From Streptomyces flaveolus (GTDB lineage Bacteria; Actinomycetota; Actinomycetes; Streptomycetales; Streptomycetaceae), in NCBI RefSeq assembly GCF_000716535.1, contig NZ_JNWV01000002.1, forward strand, positions 186,001 to 250,000: a DNA stretch of 64,000 nucleotides, in the 5' to 3' direction. Under the pieces are notes generated by a model that was not told the DNA's origin, did not search any database, and saw nothing but the letters and a program-made list of their open reading frames with translations. Of the stretch, positions 33,869-42,838 are shown piece after piece; the first letter of the stretch is position 1; the number at the start of each line of letters is the position of its first letter. The position numbers and the translations under genes were made by a program.

Positions 33869-34987
33869 TCACGGGTCCGGCGGCAGATCCGTCACGAACT
33901 CGAGGGCGTCCCCCCGGAACAAGGTGCGCCCGCGGGCCACCCGGTCCGTGCGTTCCCGGGTGTTCTCCCCGAGGCGTCCGAGTGCCGCCAGCAGGGCGGG
34001 GGCGTCCGGGGCCAGTTCGGACAGGCCCAGCTCGGTCATGCGGCGCACGCCGTCCGTGCCGTGGCCGGGGAGCGGGCGGTGGGCGATCACGGGCAGGCCC
34101 GCGGCGAGGGCCTGGACGGCGGTCTGGCCGGCCGCGTTGTCCACCAGGGCGTAGCAGGCGGCCAGCAGACCCGGCATGTCCTCGACCCAGCCCAGGGCCA
34201 GCGCCGCCGGCTCCCGGGAGACGCCCGCGCGCAGCCGCTCGTTGCGGCCGCACAGCACCACCGGCAGATAGCCGGCCGCCGCCAGCAGCCGGGCGGTGGC
34301 GGCCGGGCGGGACGCCGCGCCCCAGGCACCGGCGGACAGCAGCACCGGGGGCCGGCCGGGCGCCCGCCGCGCGAACCGCTCACGCCAGCGGGCCGCCCCG
34401 GGGGCGGGCGCGCGGAAGACGGGCGCGACCACCGGGCCGGTCGTGACCACCGGCACGGTCAGGAACCGGCGCACCTCCGCCGCCGCCGCGTCCGTGAGGC
34501 ACAGGTACCGGTCGTTGCCCGGATGCAGCCACTGCCGGTGCACGGCGAAGTCGAGCAGGAAGACGGCGCTCGGCACCCGCAGCCCGCCCCGCTCCCGCAG
34601 ATGCCCGGTGAGCTGGGCGGCCAGGTGGAAGACGGACACCACCACGTCGGCGTCCAGCCGGTCCACGAGTTCCGTCAGCCGGTCCCCGGCCAGCCGGGCC
34701 AGCGGGACCCCGCTGGGCCGCCGGCCGGGCCCGCCGCGCAGGAACGCGCCGTAGACGCCGCCGTACAGCCAGGGCAGGTGCCGTACCGACGCCTGGTAGC
34801 CGCGGCGCAGCCCGGTGCCCAGGCCGTACGGCAGCAGCGCCAGCACGTCGGCCACCCGGGCCTCGTGGCCCTGGGCGGTGGCCCGCCGCGCCAGCTCGGC
34901 CGCCACGGTGTCGTGACCGGCTCCCATGCTCGCGCTCACGATCAGCATGCGCCGCCGGCCGCCCGGCGCGTCCTCGGTGGTAGGCAC
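33869..34987 (-). CDS. GT28-type (MGDG synthase-like) glycosyltransferase
   Basis: 372 residues. The N-terminal half has the MGDG-synthase segment ILIVSASMGAGHDTVAAELARR-type start (here MLIVSASMGAGHDTV), which binds the lipid acceptor, and the C-terminal half has the UDP-sugar site with LCGRNERL, GWVEDMPGLLAAC and DNAAGQTAVQALAAGLPVI. These enzymes add sugars to diacylglycerol or lipid-linked acceptors on the inner membrane face. GTG start, weak ribosome site. Position next to a NodB deacetylase and transporter operon fits a role in envelope glycolipid, but there is no shared transcript. Confidence 0.85.
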   Translation of the reverse strand: MPTTEDAPGGRRRMLIVSASMGAGHDTVAAELARRATAQGHEARVADVLALLPYGLGTGLRRGYQASVRHLPWLYGGVYGAFLRGGPGRRPSGVPLARLAGDRLTELVDRLDADVVVSVFHLAAQLTGHLRERGGLRVPSAVFLLDFAVHRQWLHPGNDRYLCLTDAAAAEVRRFLTVPVVTTGPVVAPVFRAPAPGAARWRERFARRAPGRPPVLLSAGAWGAASRPAATARLLAAAGYLPVVLCGRNERLRAGVSREPAALALGWVEDMPGLLAACYALVDNAAGQTAVQALAAGLPVIAHRPLPGHGTDGVRRMTELGLSELAPDAPALLAALGRLGENTRERTDRVARGRTLFRGDALEFVTDLPPDP

Positions 34988-35181
34988 GGAGTCCGATTCT
35001 CCGCCGCCGCGCCGCGCAAACCGCGCACCCTCCGGCCGTGTCGCGCGGTCGGACGGTCACCCGTGCGCAGCAGCGCGCCGTGCCGGTGCCCGTCCTCCGG
35101 CTGCGAGTCGCGCGGCGCGTGCCAGGCTGGATGAATCGGCACAGGAGAGCGTGTGGTGGGCGGCGAGCAGCGGGAGGAGCC

Positions 35182-36009
35182 GTGAGGCGGTTGCGGCGCG
35201 GCCTGCACCGTGCGTGGCGGTGGCTGCGGGTCCAGGCCTTGTTCGAACACGGCCGGGAACTGGAGCTGATGCACCGGGCCATGGGCTTCGCCACCCTGGC
35301 CCTGGTCACACTGGCACCGCTGCTGATCGTGGTCGCCGCGGCCGACCCGCTGGTCCGGGGCGGCTTCGCCTCCTGGCTCACCGACGGCATGGGCCTGTCC
35401 GGACGGTCCGCCCACGTCGTCACCGACGTCATCAGCCCCCCGCGCAAGGTCATCGGCACCACCAGCGTGTGGAGTGGCGTCCTGCTCGCCGTGTTCGGCG
35501 TGTCCTTCGGCGGCAGCGTGCAGAACGCCTACGAGCGGATCTGGGGCCTGGCCTCCGGTCCCTGGCACCGGGTGTGGCGGCAGGCGACCTGGCTGGTGGT
35601 GCTGACGGCGTACCTCTACCAGGAGGTCGCGACGAAGTCGACGCTGCACGGCACGCAGCGGATCCTGTTCTCCGCGCTGAGCGGTGTGCTGTTCTTCTGG
35701 TGGGGGCAGCGCTTCCTGCTCGGCGGGCAGGTCCACTGGCGCTCGCTGCTGCCCGGCGCGGTGGCCACCGTCATCGGCCTGGCCGGCCTCCGCGCCTTCT
35801 CCTACCTCGTGTTCACCCCGCTCATCGTCACCAACGCCCTGAGCTACGGCGCCGTCGGCACCGTGCTCGTCGTCGAGTCCTGGCTCATCGGCGTCGGCTT
35901 CGTCATCTACGGCGGTGCCCTGTTCGGCCGCTGGTTCACCCAGCACCACTGGGTGCCGTCCCACCACCACGACGAGCCGGCCGGGACGGACGACGAGGAA
36001 ACCCCCTAG
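35182..36009 (+). CDS. YihY/BrkB family membrane protein
   Basis: 275 residues, about six transmembrane helices: ATLALVTLAPLLIVVAAAD, a central pair including ALSGVLFFWWGQ, and GTVLVVESWLIGVGFVIYGGALFG near the end. The family was once called ribonuclease BN, but is now seen as an integral membrane protein of unknown, perhaps transport, function. GTG start preceded by GGGAGGAG. The C-terminus is His-rich (SHHHDE). Its stop codon overlaps the stop of the convergent NHLM ABC gene by 3 bases. Confidence 0.87.
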   Translation: MRRLRRGLHRAWRWLRVQALFEHGRELELMHRAMGFATLALVTLAPLLIVVAAADPLVRGGFASWLTDGMGLSGRSAHVVTDVISPPRKVIGTTSVWSGVLLAVFGVSFGGSVQNAYERIWGLASGPWHRVWRQATWLVVLTAYLYQEVATKSTLHGTQRILFSALSGVLFFWWGQRFLLGGQVHWRSLLPGAVATVIGLAGLRAFSYLVFTPLIVTNALSYGAVGTVLVVESWLIGVGFVIYGGALFGRWFTQHHWVPSHHHDEPAGTDDEETP

Positions 36010-38831
36010 GCGAGCTGCCGGCGCACCAGCTCGTGCAGCCGGCCCCCGGTGTCCGCGAGGAGCTCGGCGGGGGTGCCCTGCTGGACGACCTTGCCGTCCT
36101 CCATCACGATCACCCGGTCGGCGTCCATGACGGTCGACAACCGGTGGGCGATGACGATCCGGGTGGCGTTCAGCTTGCGGGTGCTGTCGATGACGACGCG
36201 CTGGGTGTCGTTGTCCAGGGCACTGGTCGCCTCGTCGAAGAACAGGATGCGCGGGCGCCGGATGAGGGCCTGCGCGATCATCAGGCGCTGCCGCTGGCCA
36301 CCGGAGATCGCGCCGTTGCCCGCGACGATCGTGTGCAGCCCCATCGGCATCCGCTTGATGTCCTCCGCGAGCCCCGCCAGTTCGGCCGCCGCCATCGCCT
36401 CCTCCGGCGTGTACGGTTCGGTGCCGCAGATGACGTCCATGATCGAGCCGGTGAACGGCTGGGCGTGCTGGAGGACCACCCCGCACTGGCGGCGCACCGC
36501 GGACTGGTCGAGCGCCGCCAGGTCCTGACCGTCGTACAGGACGCTGCCGGAGACCGGCCGGTCGAAGCCGATGAGCAGGCGCAGCAGCGTGGACTTGCCG
36601 CAGCCGCTCGGGCCGACGACCGCAACGAACTCGCCCGGCCGTACGGCGAAGGACACGTCGTCCAGCACGAGCGGGCCGTCGTCGGCGTACCGGAAGGACA
36701 GCCGGCGGGCCTCCACCGCGCCGGACAGCGGACCGGGGCGGGTGCTCGCCGTGCGCACCTCGGGCGTGGCCTCCAGCACCGGCTTGATCTCCTCGAACAG
36801 CGGCAGCGCCGCCACCGCCGAGACGAACGCGCCCGTCAGCTGGGTGACCGAGGTCAGCACCATGGTCACCGACGTGTTGAAGGCGAGGAAGTCCGCCGCC
36901 GACATCGCCCCCCTGGCCGGGCCCGCGAGCAGCATGAACATCAGCAGGGTGCACACCGGCAGGTAGACCGCGCCGAGGACCGTGGTGAGGTTCTTGATCC
37001 GGCCGGCCTTCTGCTGGAGTTCCCGGCTGTGCGCGAACTGGCGCGCCCAGGCCGCGTAGGCGTAGTTCTCGGCCGCCGCCACCCTCAGCTTCGGCAGCCC
37101 GCGCAGGGTCTGGAAGGCCTGGTTGTTCAGCTTGTTGCCGAGCACCACCAGGCGCCGCTGCCAGCGCACCTGCCACAGCCCGAGCCCGCCGAACACCGCC
37201 GCGATGACGACGAGCATCCCGATCGCGGCCGTCGCCATCGCCGGGCTGTACCAGAACAGCAGGGCGAGGTTCATCGTGCCGACGGTCACCGACTGGGCGA
37301 CGACCGGGCCGACGCCCGCCAGCAGCCGGCGGATCGTGCTGATGCCCATCGCCGCACTGGCCAGCTCGCCCGTGGAGCGCTGGGTGAAGAAGCGGGTGGG
37401 CAGCCGCAGCAGCCGGTCCCAGACGGCGGGTTGCAGCGCCGCCTCGATCCGGCCCTCCAGGCGCAGGATGGACAGGTTCTCCAACAGCGTGAACGCCGCC
37501 GCGACCACCCCGCTCACCATGACCGCCAGGCAGACCTGGACGATCAGGTCCTCCTGCGCCTTCGGCACGTACTCGCCGAGCACCTTGCCGGTGGCGATCG
37601 GCACCAGCGCGCCGATCGCCACCGTCACCAGACCCGCGAGGAGCAGGTTCAGCAGGTCGGCGCGAGTGCCGCGCAGACTGAACCGCAGCAGCCCGAGCGG
37701 CCCGAGCCGCTTGTCGGGCAGCGGCCGGTAGAACATCACCGCGCGCGGCTCGAACTCCTCCGCGTTCGCCTTCTCGACCGGTGTCTCGCGCCCCGTCCCG
37801 GGGTGCACGGCGACATAGCTGCCGCGCCGCCACAGCAGCGCGACCGGTGCCCCGGACAGCGCCCGGTGGCCGACCAGCGGGCCCACGTTCTCCCGCCACC
37901 AGCGCCCGTCCAGGCGGACGGCCCGCGTCCGCACCCGGGAGGCCAGCGCCACCCGCTCCACCGGGTCCAGCCGGTCGCTCTCCGTGCCGCTCTGCGCGGG
38001 CTCCGCGAGCCGGATGCCGGCCGCCTCGGCGACCAGCTTGCAGGCCGCGTAGGTGGCGTCGGCGTCGGCGGCCGTGGTACGGCGGGCGGAGCGCTTGCCG
38101 ATGGAGGCCAGCAGGGTCCGGTCGGCCTGGGCGCGGACCGCCTCACCGGCCTTGATCCCGGCGGCCGTCCGCGTCTCGTGCGTGCGCTCGAGCTGCTCGA
38201 TCCACCGGTCCAGCGCCGTCAGCAGCCGGTACTGCTGGTCCACCATGCTCTGCCACAGCGCCGGGTCCATCAGCAGATCGGCGGCGGCCTCCGCGCCGTA
38301 CAGCGAGCCGTACTGCACGCTGCCCGGCGGCACCTGCATCCAGAACACGTCGTCGTCCGCCGGGGCCGTCGCCCGCTCCTCGGCCAGCGGGGCCTGGAAG
38401 AGGACGGACAGGCCGCGGCCGACACCGAGCGCGAGCGCGTACTCCAGCGGGCTCGACGTCGGAGGCACGTACTGCGGGTTGCCGTACTCGTCGTACGACC
38501 AGGTCTGGGTCTGCGCCGGCTGGTACAGCTCGCGCAGGTTCACGCGGTGCACGACGCAGTCCCGGACCGGGCGGGCGACCAGGGTGTGCTGGGGGCCGGC
38601 GACCGGGCCGAGCAGCAGCGTGCCCGCCTCCAGCCGGCCCAGGTGGTGCCAGTGGCCCTGCTGGGCGGCGTCCACCGCGTACAGGTCCAGGGCGCCGGCT
38701 GCGACCAGCCACAGCACCTGCGGACCCTCCAGGTCCAGGCGGCTCAGACCGGCGCAGTCGAACCGCGTGCCGAGCGAGCCGAGCGCCCCGAGGACGAGGT
38801 CGCCGTCGAACCCCTCCTGGACAGTCGTCAT
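36006..38831 (-). CDS. NHLM-type bacteriocin ABC transporter, permease/ATP-binding protein
   Basis: 941 residues. The N-terminal 350 residues are a non-enzymatic domain typical of the second NHLM transporter subunit, then six transmembrane helices (about 400-660) and an ATPase with Walker A GPSGCGKST, Q-loop, signature ISGGQRQRL and Walker B ILFFDEAT. It lacks the C39 peptidase and pairs with the upstream peptidase ABC protein, probably as a heterodimer exporting the small peptide. It starts 1 base after the upstream stop, so it is translationally coupled. Last gene of the four-gene peptide locus. Confidence 0.92.
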   Translation of the reverse strand: MTTVQEGFDGDLVLGALGSLGTRFDCAGLSRLDLEGPQVLWLVAAGALDLYAVDAAQQGHWHHLGRLEAGTLLLGPVAGPQHTLVARPVRDCVVHRVNLRELYQPAQTQTWSYDEYGNPQYVPPTSSPLEYALALGVGRGLSVLFQAPLAEERATAPADDDVFWMQVPPGSVQYGSLYGAEAAADLLMDPALWQSMVDQQYRLLTALDRWIEQLERTHETRTAAGIKAGEAVRAQADRTLLASIGKRSARRTTAADADATYAACKLVAEAAGIRLAEPAQSGTESDRLDPVERVALASRVRTRAVRLDGRWWRENVGPLVGHRALSGAPVALLWRRGSYVAVHPGTGRETPVEKANAEEFEPRAVMFYRPLPDKRLGPLGLLRFSLRGTRADLLNLLLAGLVTVAIGALVPIATGKVLGEYVPKAQEDLIVQVCLAVMVSGVVAAAFTLLENLSILRLEGRIEAALQPAVWDRLLRLPTRFFTQRSTGELASAAMGISTIRRLLAGVGPVVAQSVTVGTMNLALLFWYSPAMATAAIGMLVVIAAVFGGLGLWQVRWQRRLVVLGNKLNNQAFQTLRGLPKLRVAAAENYAYAAWARQFAHSRELQQKAGRIKNLTTVLGAVYLPVCTLLMFMLLAGPARGAMSAADFLAFNTSVTMVLTSVTQLTGAFVSAVAALPLFEEIKPVLEATPEVRTASTRPGPLSGAVEARRLSFRYADDGPLVLDDVSFAVRPGEFVAVVGPSGCGKSTLLRLLIGFDRPVSGSVLYDGQDLAALDQSAVRRQCGVVLQHAQPFTGSIMDVICGTEPYTPEEAMAAAELAGLAEDIKRMPMGLHTIVAGNGAISGGQRQRLMIAQALIRRPRILFFDEATSALDNDTQRVVIDSTRKLNATRIVIAHRLSTVMDADRVIVMEDGKVVQQGTPAELLADTGGRLHELVRRQLA

Positions 38832-38832
38832 C

Positions 38833-41055
38833 TCATCGCTCCCTGACCAGTGCCGCGTACGCGCCGCCGCGTGCCACCAGCTCCTCGTGCCGCCCGCGCT
38901 CCACGACCGTGCCGTGCTGGAGGACGACGATCTCGTCGCTGTCGCGGACCGTGCTCAGCCGGTGCGCGATCACCACGCAGGCGCAGCCGCGCTGCCGCAG
39001 GTTGTCCATCACGACCTGCTCGGTCTCCGCGTCCAGCGCGCTGGTCACCTCGTCCAGCACGAGGATGCTCGGCCGGCGCACCAGCGCCCGCGCGATCTCC
39101 AGGCGCTGGCGCTGCCCGCCGGAGAAGTTGCGGCCGTCCTGCTCGACCCTGCTGTGGATGCCGCCGGGCCGGCGCATCACCACGTCGTACAGCGCCGCGT
39201 CCTTCAGCGCCTCCACCACCGCATCGTCCGGGATCGACGGGTCCCACAGGGCCACGTTGTTGCGGACCGAGCCCTCGAAGAGGAAGACGTCCTGGTCGAC
39301 GAAGGAGACGGAGGCGGCGAGCGCGCCGCGCGGGATGTCCTCCAGCCGGCGGCCGTCGATGCGGATCACCCCGTCCCACGGCGTGTACAGGCCCGAGATC
39401 AGCCGGGACACCGTGGACTTGCCGCTGCCCGAGCCGCCCACCAGCGCCACCTGCTGCCCGGGTCCGACGGTCAGGTCGAAGCCGGTCAGCAGCGGCTGGT
39501 CCAGCGGGCTGTAGCCGAAGGTGATGTTCTCCAGCTCGACGTGCCCGTGCAGCCGCCGCGTCGAGTCTCCGCCGCCGGGGCGGGCGTAGAGCGGGTCGGC
39601 CTGGAAGTTCTCCACGTCCTTCAGCCGGGCCACGTCGGCGGCGAAGTCCTGGATGCGGCCCGCCACGCCGTTGAGCCGGGTCAGCGGCGCGGTGAAGCGG
39701 GTCACCAGCGCCTGGAAGGCGACCAGCAGACCGACCGAGATGTGCCCCTCCACCGCGCGCATCCCGCCGATCCACAGGATGAGCGCGCTGTTGAAGGTGG
39801 CGAGCGTCGGCGCGACCACGCCGAGCCAGGCGCTCGGCACGCCGAGCCGCTGCTGCTCCTCCAGCGTGCTGGCGTGCTGCCCGGCCCACTTGCGGAAGTA
39901 GCCGTCCTCGCCGCCGGTCGCCTTCAGCGTCTCGATCAACTGAAGGCCGGTGTACGAGGTGTTGGTCAGCCGCGCGGTGTCCGCGCGCAGCTTCGCCGTC
40001 CGCGTCGCGCGCATCCGTACGACGAGCCGCATGGCCACGACGTTCAGCAGGGCCACGGCGATGCCGACGAAGGTCAGCTGCGGGTCGTAGGTGTAGAGCA
40101 GGACCGCGTACAGCACGACCACGATCGCGTCGACGCCGGCCGCCGCGAGGTCACGGGCCAGGGTCTCGGCGACCTGGTCGTTGGACTGCAGGCGCTGCAC
40201 CAGGTCGGCGGGGGAGCGCTGGGCGAAGAACGTCACCGGCAGCCGCAGCAGATGGCGCAGGAAGCGGGCGCTGGAGAGGGTGGAGGAGATGATCCGGCCG
40301 TGCAGCAGGTTGGCCTGCTGGAGCCAGGTCAGTACCAGGGTGAGCAGCACGCAGGCGGCCATCGAGGCGAACAGCACGCCCAGCAGCGAGGTCTGCCCGC
40401 CGATGAGGAACATGTCGATGTAGGTGCGGCTGAGCGCGGGGACGGCCGCGCCGACCGCCACCAGCAGCAGACTGGCCAGGACCGCGGCGGGCAGGGTGCC
40501 CGCGGTGCCGCGCAGCCGGGCCGGCATCGCGCCGAGCACACCGGGCTTGCGCCCGCCCCTGGTGAAGCCCTCGCAGGGTTCCAGCACCAGCACCACACCG
40601 GTGAAGCTGCCGTCGAACTCCTCCATGGGCACGAAACGGCGGCCCTTGGCGGGGTCGTTGACGTACACCCCGCGCCGGCCGAAGCGGCGGCCCATGCCGT
40701 CGTAGACGACGTAGTGGTTGAACTCCCAGAAGAGGATGGCCGGTGCCCGCACCTCGGCGAGGGCGGCCAGGTCCATCTGCATGCCCTTGGCCGTCAGGCC
40801 GTAACTACGGGCGGCCTTCAGCAGGTTGGAGGCGCGGGAGCCGTCGCGGGAGACACCGCAGGCGATGCGCAGCTCTTCCAGCGGGACGTGCCGGCCGTAG
40901 TGGCCGAGGACCATGGCGAGGGAGGCGGCGCCGCACTCGACGGCCTCCATCTGCAGCACGGTGGGCGTACGGACCGTGCCGGTACGGGACTTGGGGACCG
41001 GCCGCTTCGCGGGGGCGGCGCGTCTGCGGCCGCGGTTCTCCTGGGCGGTTGTCAC
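38833..41055 (-). CDS. NHLM-type ABC transporter with C39 peptidase domain
   Basis: 740 residues. The N-terminal C39 peptidase has catalytic Cys41 (VECGAASLAMVLGHYG), His114 (EFNHYVVYDG) and Asp134 (VNDPAKG), and would cut leader peptides after a Gly-Gly. A six-helix membrane domain (about 170-460) and an ATPase with GGSGSGKST, FSGGQRQRL and ILVLDEVTSALD follow. The GTG start overlaps the HlyD stop (GTGA), which gives strict coupling. It is expected to cleave and export the 72-residue precursor encoded at the head of the operon. Confidence 0.95.
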   Translation of the reverse strand: MTTAQENRGRRRAAPAKRPVPKSRTGTVRTPTVLQMEAVECGAASLAMVLGHYGRHVPLEELRIACGVSRDGSRASNLLKAARSYGLTAKGMQMDLAALAEVRAPAILFWEFNHYVVYDGMGRRFGRRGVYVNDPAKGRRFVPMEEFDGSFTGVVLVLEPCEGFTRGGRKPGVLGAMPARLRGTAGTLPAAVLASLLLVAVGAAVPALSRTYIDMFLIGGQTSLLGVLFASMAACVLLTLVLTWLQQANLLHGRIISSTLSSARFLRHLLRLPVTFFAQRSPADLVQRLQSNDQVAETLARDLAAAGVDAIVVVLYAVLLYTYDPQLTFVGIAVALLNVVAMRLVVRMRATRTAKLRADTARLTNTSYTGLQLIETLKATGGEDGYFRKWAGQHASTLEEQQRLGVPSAWLGVVAPTLATFNSALILWIGGMRAVEGHISVGLLVAFQALVTRFTAPLTRLNGVAGRIQDFAADVARLKDVENFQADPLYARPGGGDSTRRLHGHVELENITFGYSPLDQPLLTGFDLTVGPGQQVALVGGSGSGKSTVSRLISGLYTPWDGVIRIDGRRLEDIPRGALAASVSFVDQDVFLFEGSVRNNVALWDPSIPDDAVVEALKDAALYDVVMRRPGGIHSRVEQDGRNFSGGQRQRLEIARALVRRPSILVLDEVTSALDAETEQVVMDNLRQRGCACVVIAHRLSTVRDSDEIVVLQHGTVVERGRHEELVARGGAYAALVRER

Positions 41056-41858
41056 GGGAGCAGCCAATCGACGGGATGCTGGTCGGCGAGCCGGACGGAG
41101 CCGGTGGCGAGTGTCATGGAGTCGAGCCGGAACGGCGGTCCGTCCGTGCTGGACCAGCGGTAACCGCTCTTCGTCGACGAGGACTTGGCGAGTTCCACCA
41201 GCACGGCCACCGGGCGGCCCTTGCGGGTGAACTGCTCGCCGAGCTGGCTGTCGCCGAGGAACGCGGAGATGGACTGGGCCGACTGCGCGGTGCGGTCCAC
41301 CGACTTCACCTCGCCACGCAGCACGCCGTAGCGCTGCGTGGGTACGGAGGACACGGTCAGGTCGACCGAGGCGTGCGCCGGGATGGCGGCGGCGTTCTCG
41401 GCCGGGACGTACACGGTCGCGTACAGCGGGTCGGAGGCGTGGGCGACCTTCTCGACCGCGGCGACGTCGGCGCCGGTCTGGATGATCTGGCCGATGGTGG
41501 CGGCGAGCGTGGTGACGCGTCCGGCGGCGACCGTCCGGACCACGGCCTCGCCCTTGTCCGTACGGACCTTCAGCACGGGCGCGTTCGCGGGCAGCCGCTC
41601 GCCCTGACGGGCCAGGACGGCCGTCACCTGTCCGGCCACCGGGCTCTGCAGCAGGTAACTGCCCTGTCCGTGGGTGAGGATGGCCGGGGCGCTCACCGTG
41701 GACGCGACCGAGCCGGTCACCGCCCAGACCGAGGCGGCGGCCATGACGACGACGGTGACGCCGAGGGCGAGCCAGCCCTGCGGGCGCGCGAGACGCACCG
41801 GGAGGTCCAGCTCCTCCGGTGACTGGAGCTTGGCGAGGGCCTGTTGGCGGAACTGCAC
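41052..41858 (-). CDS. HlyD-like membrane-fusion/accessory protein of the NHLM exporter
   Basis: 268 residues. One N-terminal transmembrane helix (about 28-50), then a lipoyl-like beta domain (SYLLQSPVAGQVTAVLARQGERL and KVRTDKGEAVVRTVAAGRVTTL) and a beta-barrel end. It matches the NHLM secretion-protein family. It would connect the ABC transporters to the cell wall. It follows the peptide gene by 102 bases that carry a strong hairpin, and overlaps the peptidase ABC gene by 4 bases. Confidence 0.9.
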   Translation of the reverse strand: MQFRQQALAKLQSPEELDLPVRLARPQGWLALGVTVVVMAAASVWAVTGSVASTVSAPAILTHGQGSYLLQSPVAGQVTAVLARQGERLPANAPVLKVRTDKGEAVVRTVAAGRVTTLAATIGQIIQTGADVAAVEKVAHASDPLYATVYVPAENAAAIPAHASVDLTVSSVPTQRYGVLRGEVKSVDRTAQSAQSISAFLGDSQLGEQFTRKGRPVAVLVELAKSSSTKSGYRWSSTDGPPFRLDSMTLATGSVRLADQHPVDWLLP

Positions 41859-41909
41859 GGAACTTCCCTCACCTGTGGGAGAGACGCGGGTGTTTCAGGG
41901 CACCGATGA

Positions 41910-41938
41910 GTCCCGGAGCCGTGGGACGGCTCCGGGAC
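41910..41938 (-). terminator. intercistronic hairpin between peptide gene and exporter genes
   Basis: Perfect 13-bp stem GTCCCGGAGCCGT with a 3-base loop, 23-51 bases after the precursor stop. Without a T-run it probably acts as a partial terminator or RNA stabiliser, giving more precursor than transporter mRNA. Confidence 0.7.
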
Positions 41939-41960
41939 GTCGGTCACACCGAGGGTGCGA

Positions 41961-42179
41961 TCAGAGACCGGCGACCAGGCCGTTGACCGGGGCGACGTTC
42001 AGGCCGGAGACGCCCTCGACGGTGCCGACGACCGTGTTGACCAGGCCGGTCACGCCCGGGGCCACCGCGTTGACGGTGCCCAGGGTGCTGTTGAGGGTGT
42101 TCACGGACAGACCGCCGGAGACGTTGTCCAGCTCGGCGTCCGAGATCTCGACGGTCTCAACCTGGGGGGTGGAGTTCAT
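41961..42179 (-). CDS. double-glycine peptide precursor, cysteine-free (NHLM exporter substrate)
   Basis: 72 residues. The first 23 form a leader ending EISDAELDNVSGG, the double-glycine type cut by C39 peptidases. The predicted 49-residue core begins LSVNTLNSTLG and ends VNGLVAGL. It has 12 Val, 8 Gly, 7 Leu, 6 Asn and 6 Thr, one charged residue (Glu), and no Cys, Lys, Arg, His or aromatic residue. Two roughly similar halves (GTVNAVAPGVTGLV and GTVEGVSGLNVAPVNGLV) suggest an internal repeat. Databases may call such peptides type A2 lantipeptides, but lanthionine needs Cys and no LanM-type enzyme is nearby. ATG has AAGGGA 9 bases upstream; another in-frame ATG lies 18 bases earlier. Composition resembles chaplin or rodlin segments more than cationic bacteriocins. 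Confidence 0.85.
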   Translation of the reverse strand: MNSTPQVETVEISDAELDNVSGGLSVNTLNSTLGTVNAVAPGVTGLVNTVVGTVEGVSGLNVAPVNGLVAGL

Positions 42180-42838
42180 GGTGGAACTTCCCTTCATATG
42201 GATATCTCACAAGGGGGGAGCGGCCCCCTCTGGGGACAGACGGACGGCCGCGGCCGCGGGCGCCGGGCCTCCGTCTCCGGAGGTCCGCCGGACCCCGCGG
42301 TGCGATGGATCAAAGCACGCACGCGGGGCGCGCTTCCAATCAACCAGGGCTCTCACCTGGGCACTTGGCGCGTGAGGGGGTGCAACGGTGCAGGTCTGCG
42401 CACGGCATGTCGGCGACTCCTTCACATGCCGCGCGGCATCGTCGCGCCGGGTGCCTTGCCCCTCGGATCGCGAATCCGGCACTCCTCGCCAAAGGCGTGG
42501 CAGGGGGCGTGCGAATGTGCAGATCTCCGGGCGGCCGTGTCGCGCCTGGGTATTCGATGTGCAGATTCCCTGAAGGGTGGATTCCGCTTCGTGTCGACGA
42601 CTGAACGTTACTGATCGGTGGCTGAGCGTGTCAGCGCGGAATCGTGTCAGCCGGCATCGCGTCAGCCGAGGATCGGGCCAGTCGGCAAGCGTCAGTCGAG
42701 GCTCGGGCCGGCCGACATGTCGTCAGTCCGGAACCAGCGTCGGTCGAGAACCAGCGTCGGTCGAGAACCGGTGTCGGGTCGAGAACCGGGCCGGTCGAGA
42801 ACCGGGCCGGTCGAGAACCGGGCCGGTCGAGAACCGCG
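42180..42838. other. 659-base non-coding region upstream of the peptide gene
   Basis: The first 250 bases, nearest the peptide gene, are AT-richer and should carry its promoter; they contain CACTTGGCGCG (42362-42372), an exact 11-base match to the reverse of the repeat unit at 45114-45189. From 42630 on it is the tandem array described separately. Short open frames here are made by the repeats and lack ribosome sites. Confidence 0.6.

Noticed and set aside
41961..42179. Calling the peptide a type A2 lantipeptide
   Set aside because: The core has no cysteine and there is no lanthionine synthetase nearby.
42742..42835. CRISPR array
   Set aside because: Repeat cores of 11 bp with 5-7-bp spacers and no cas genes.
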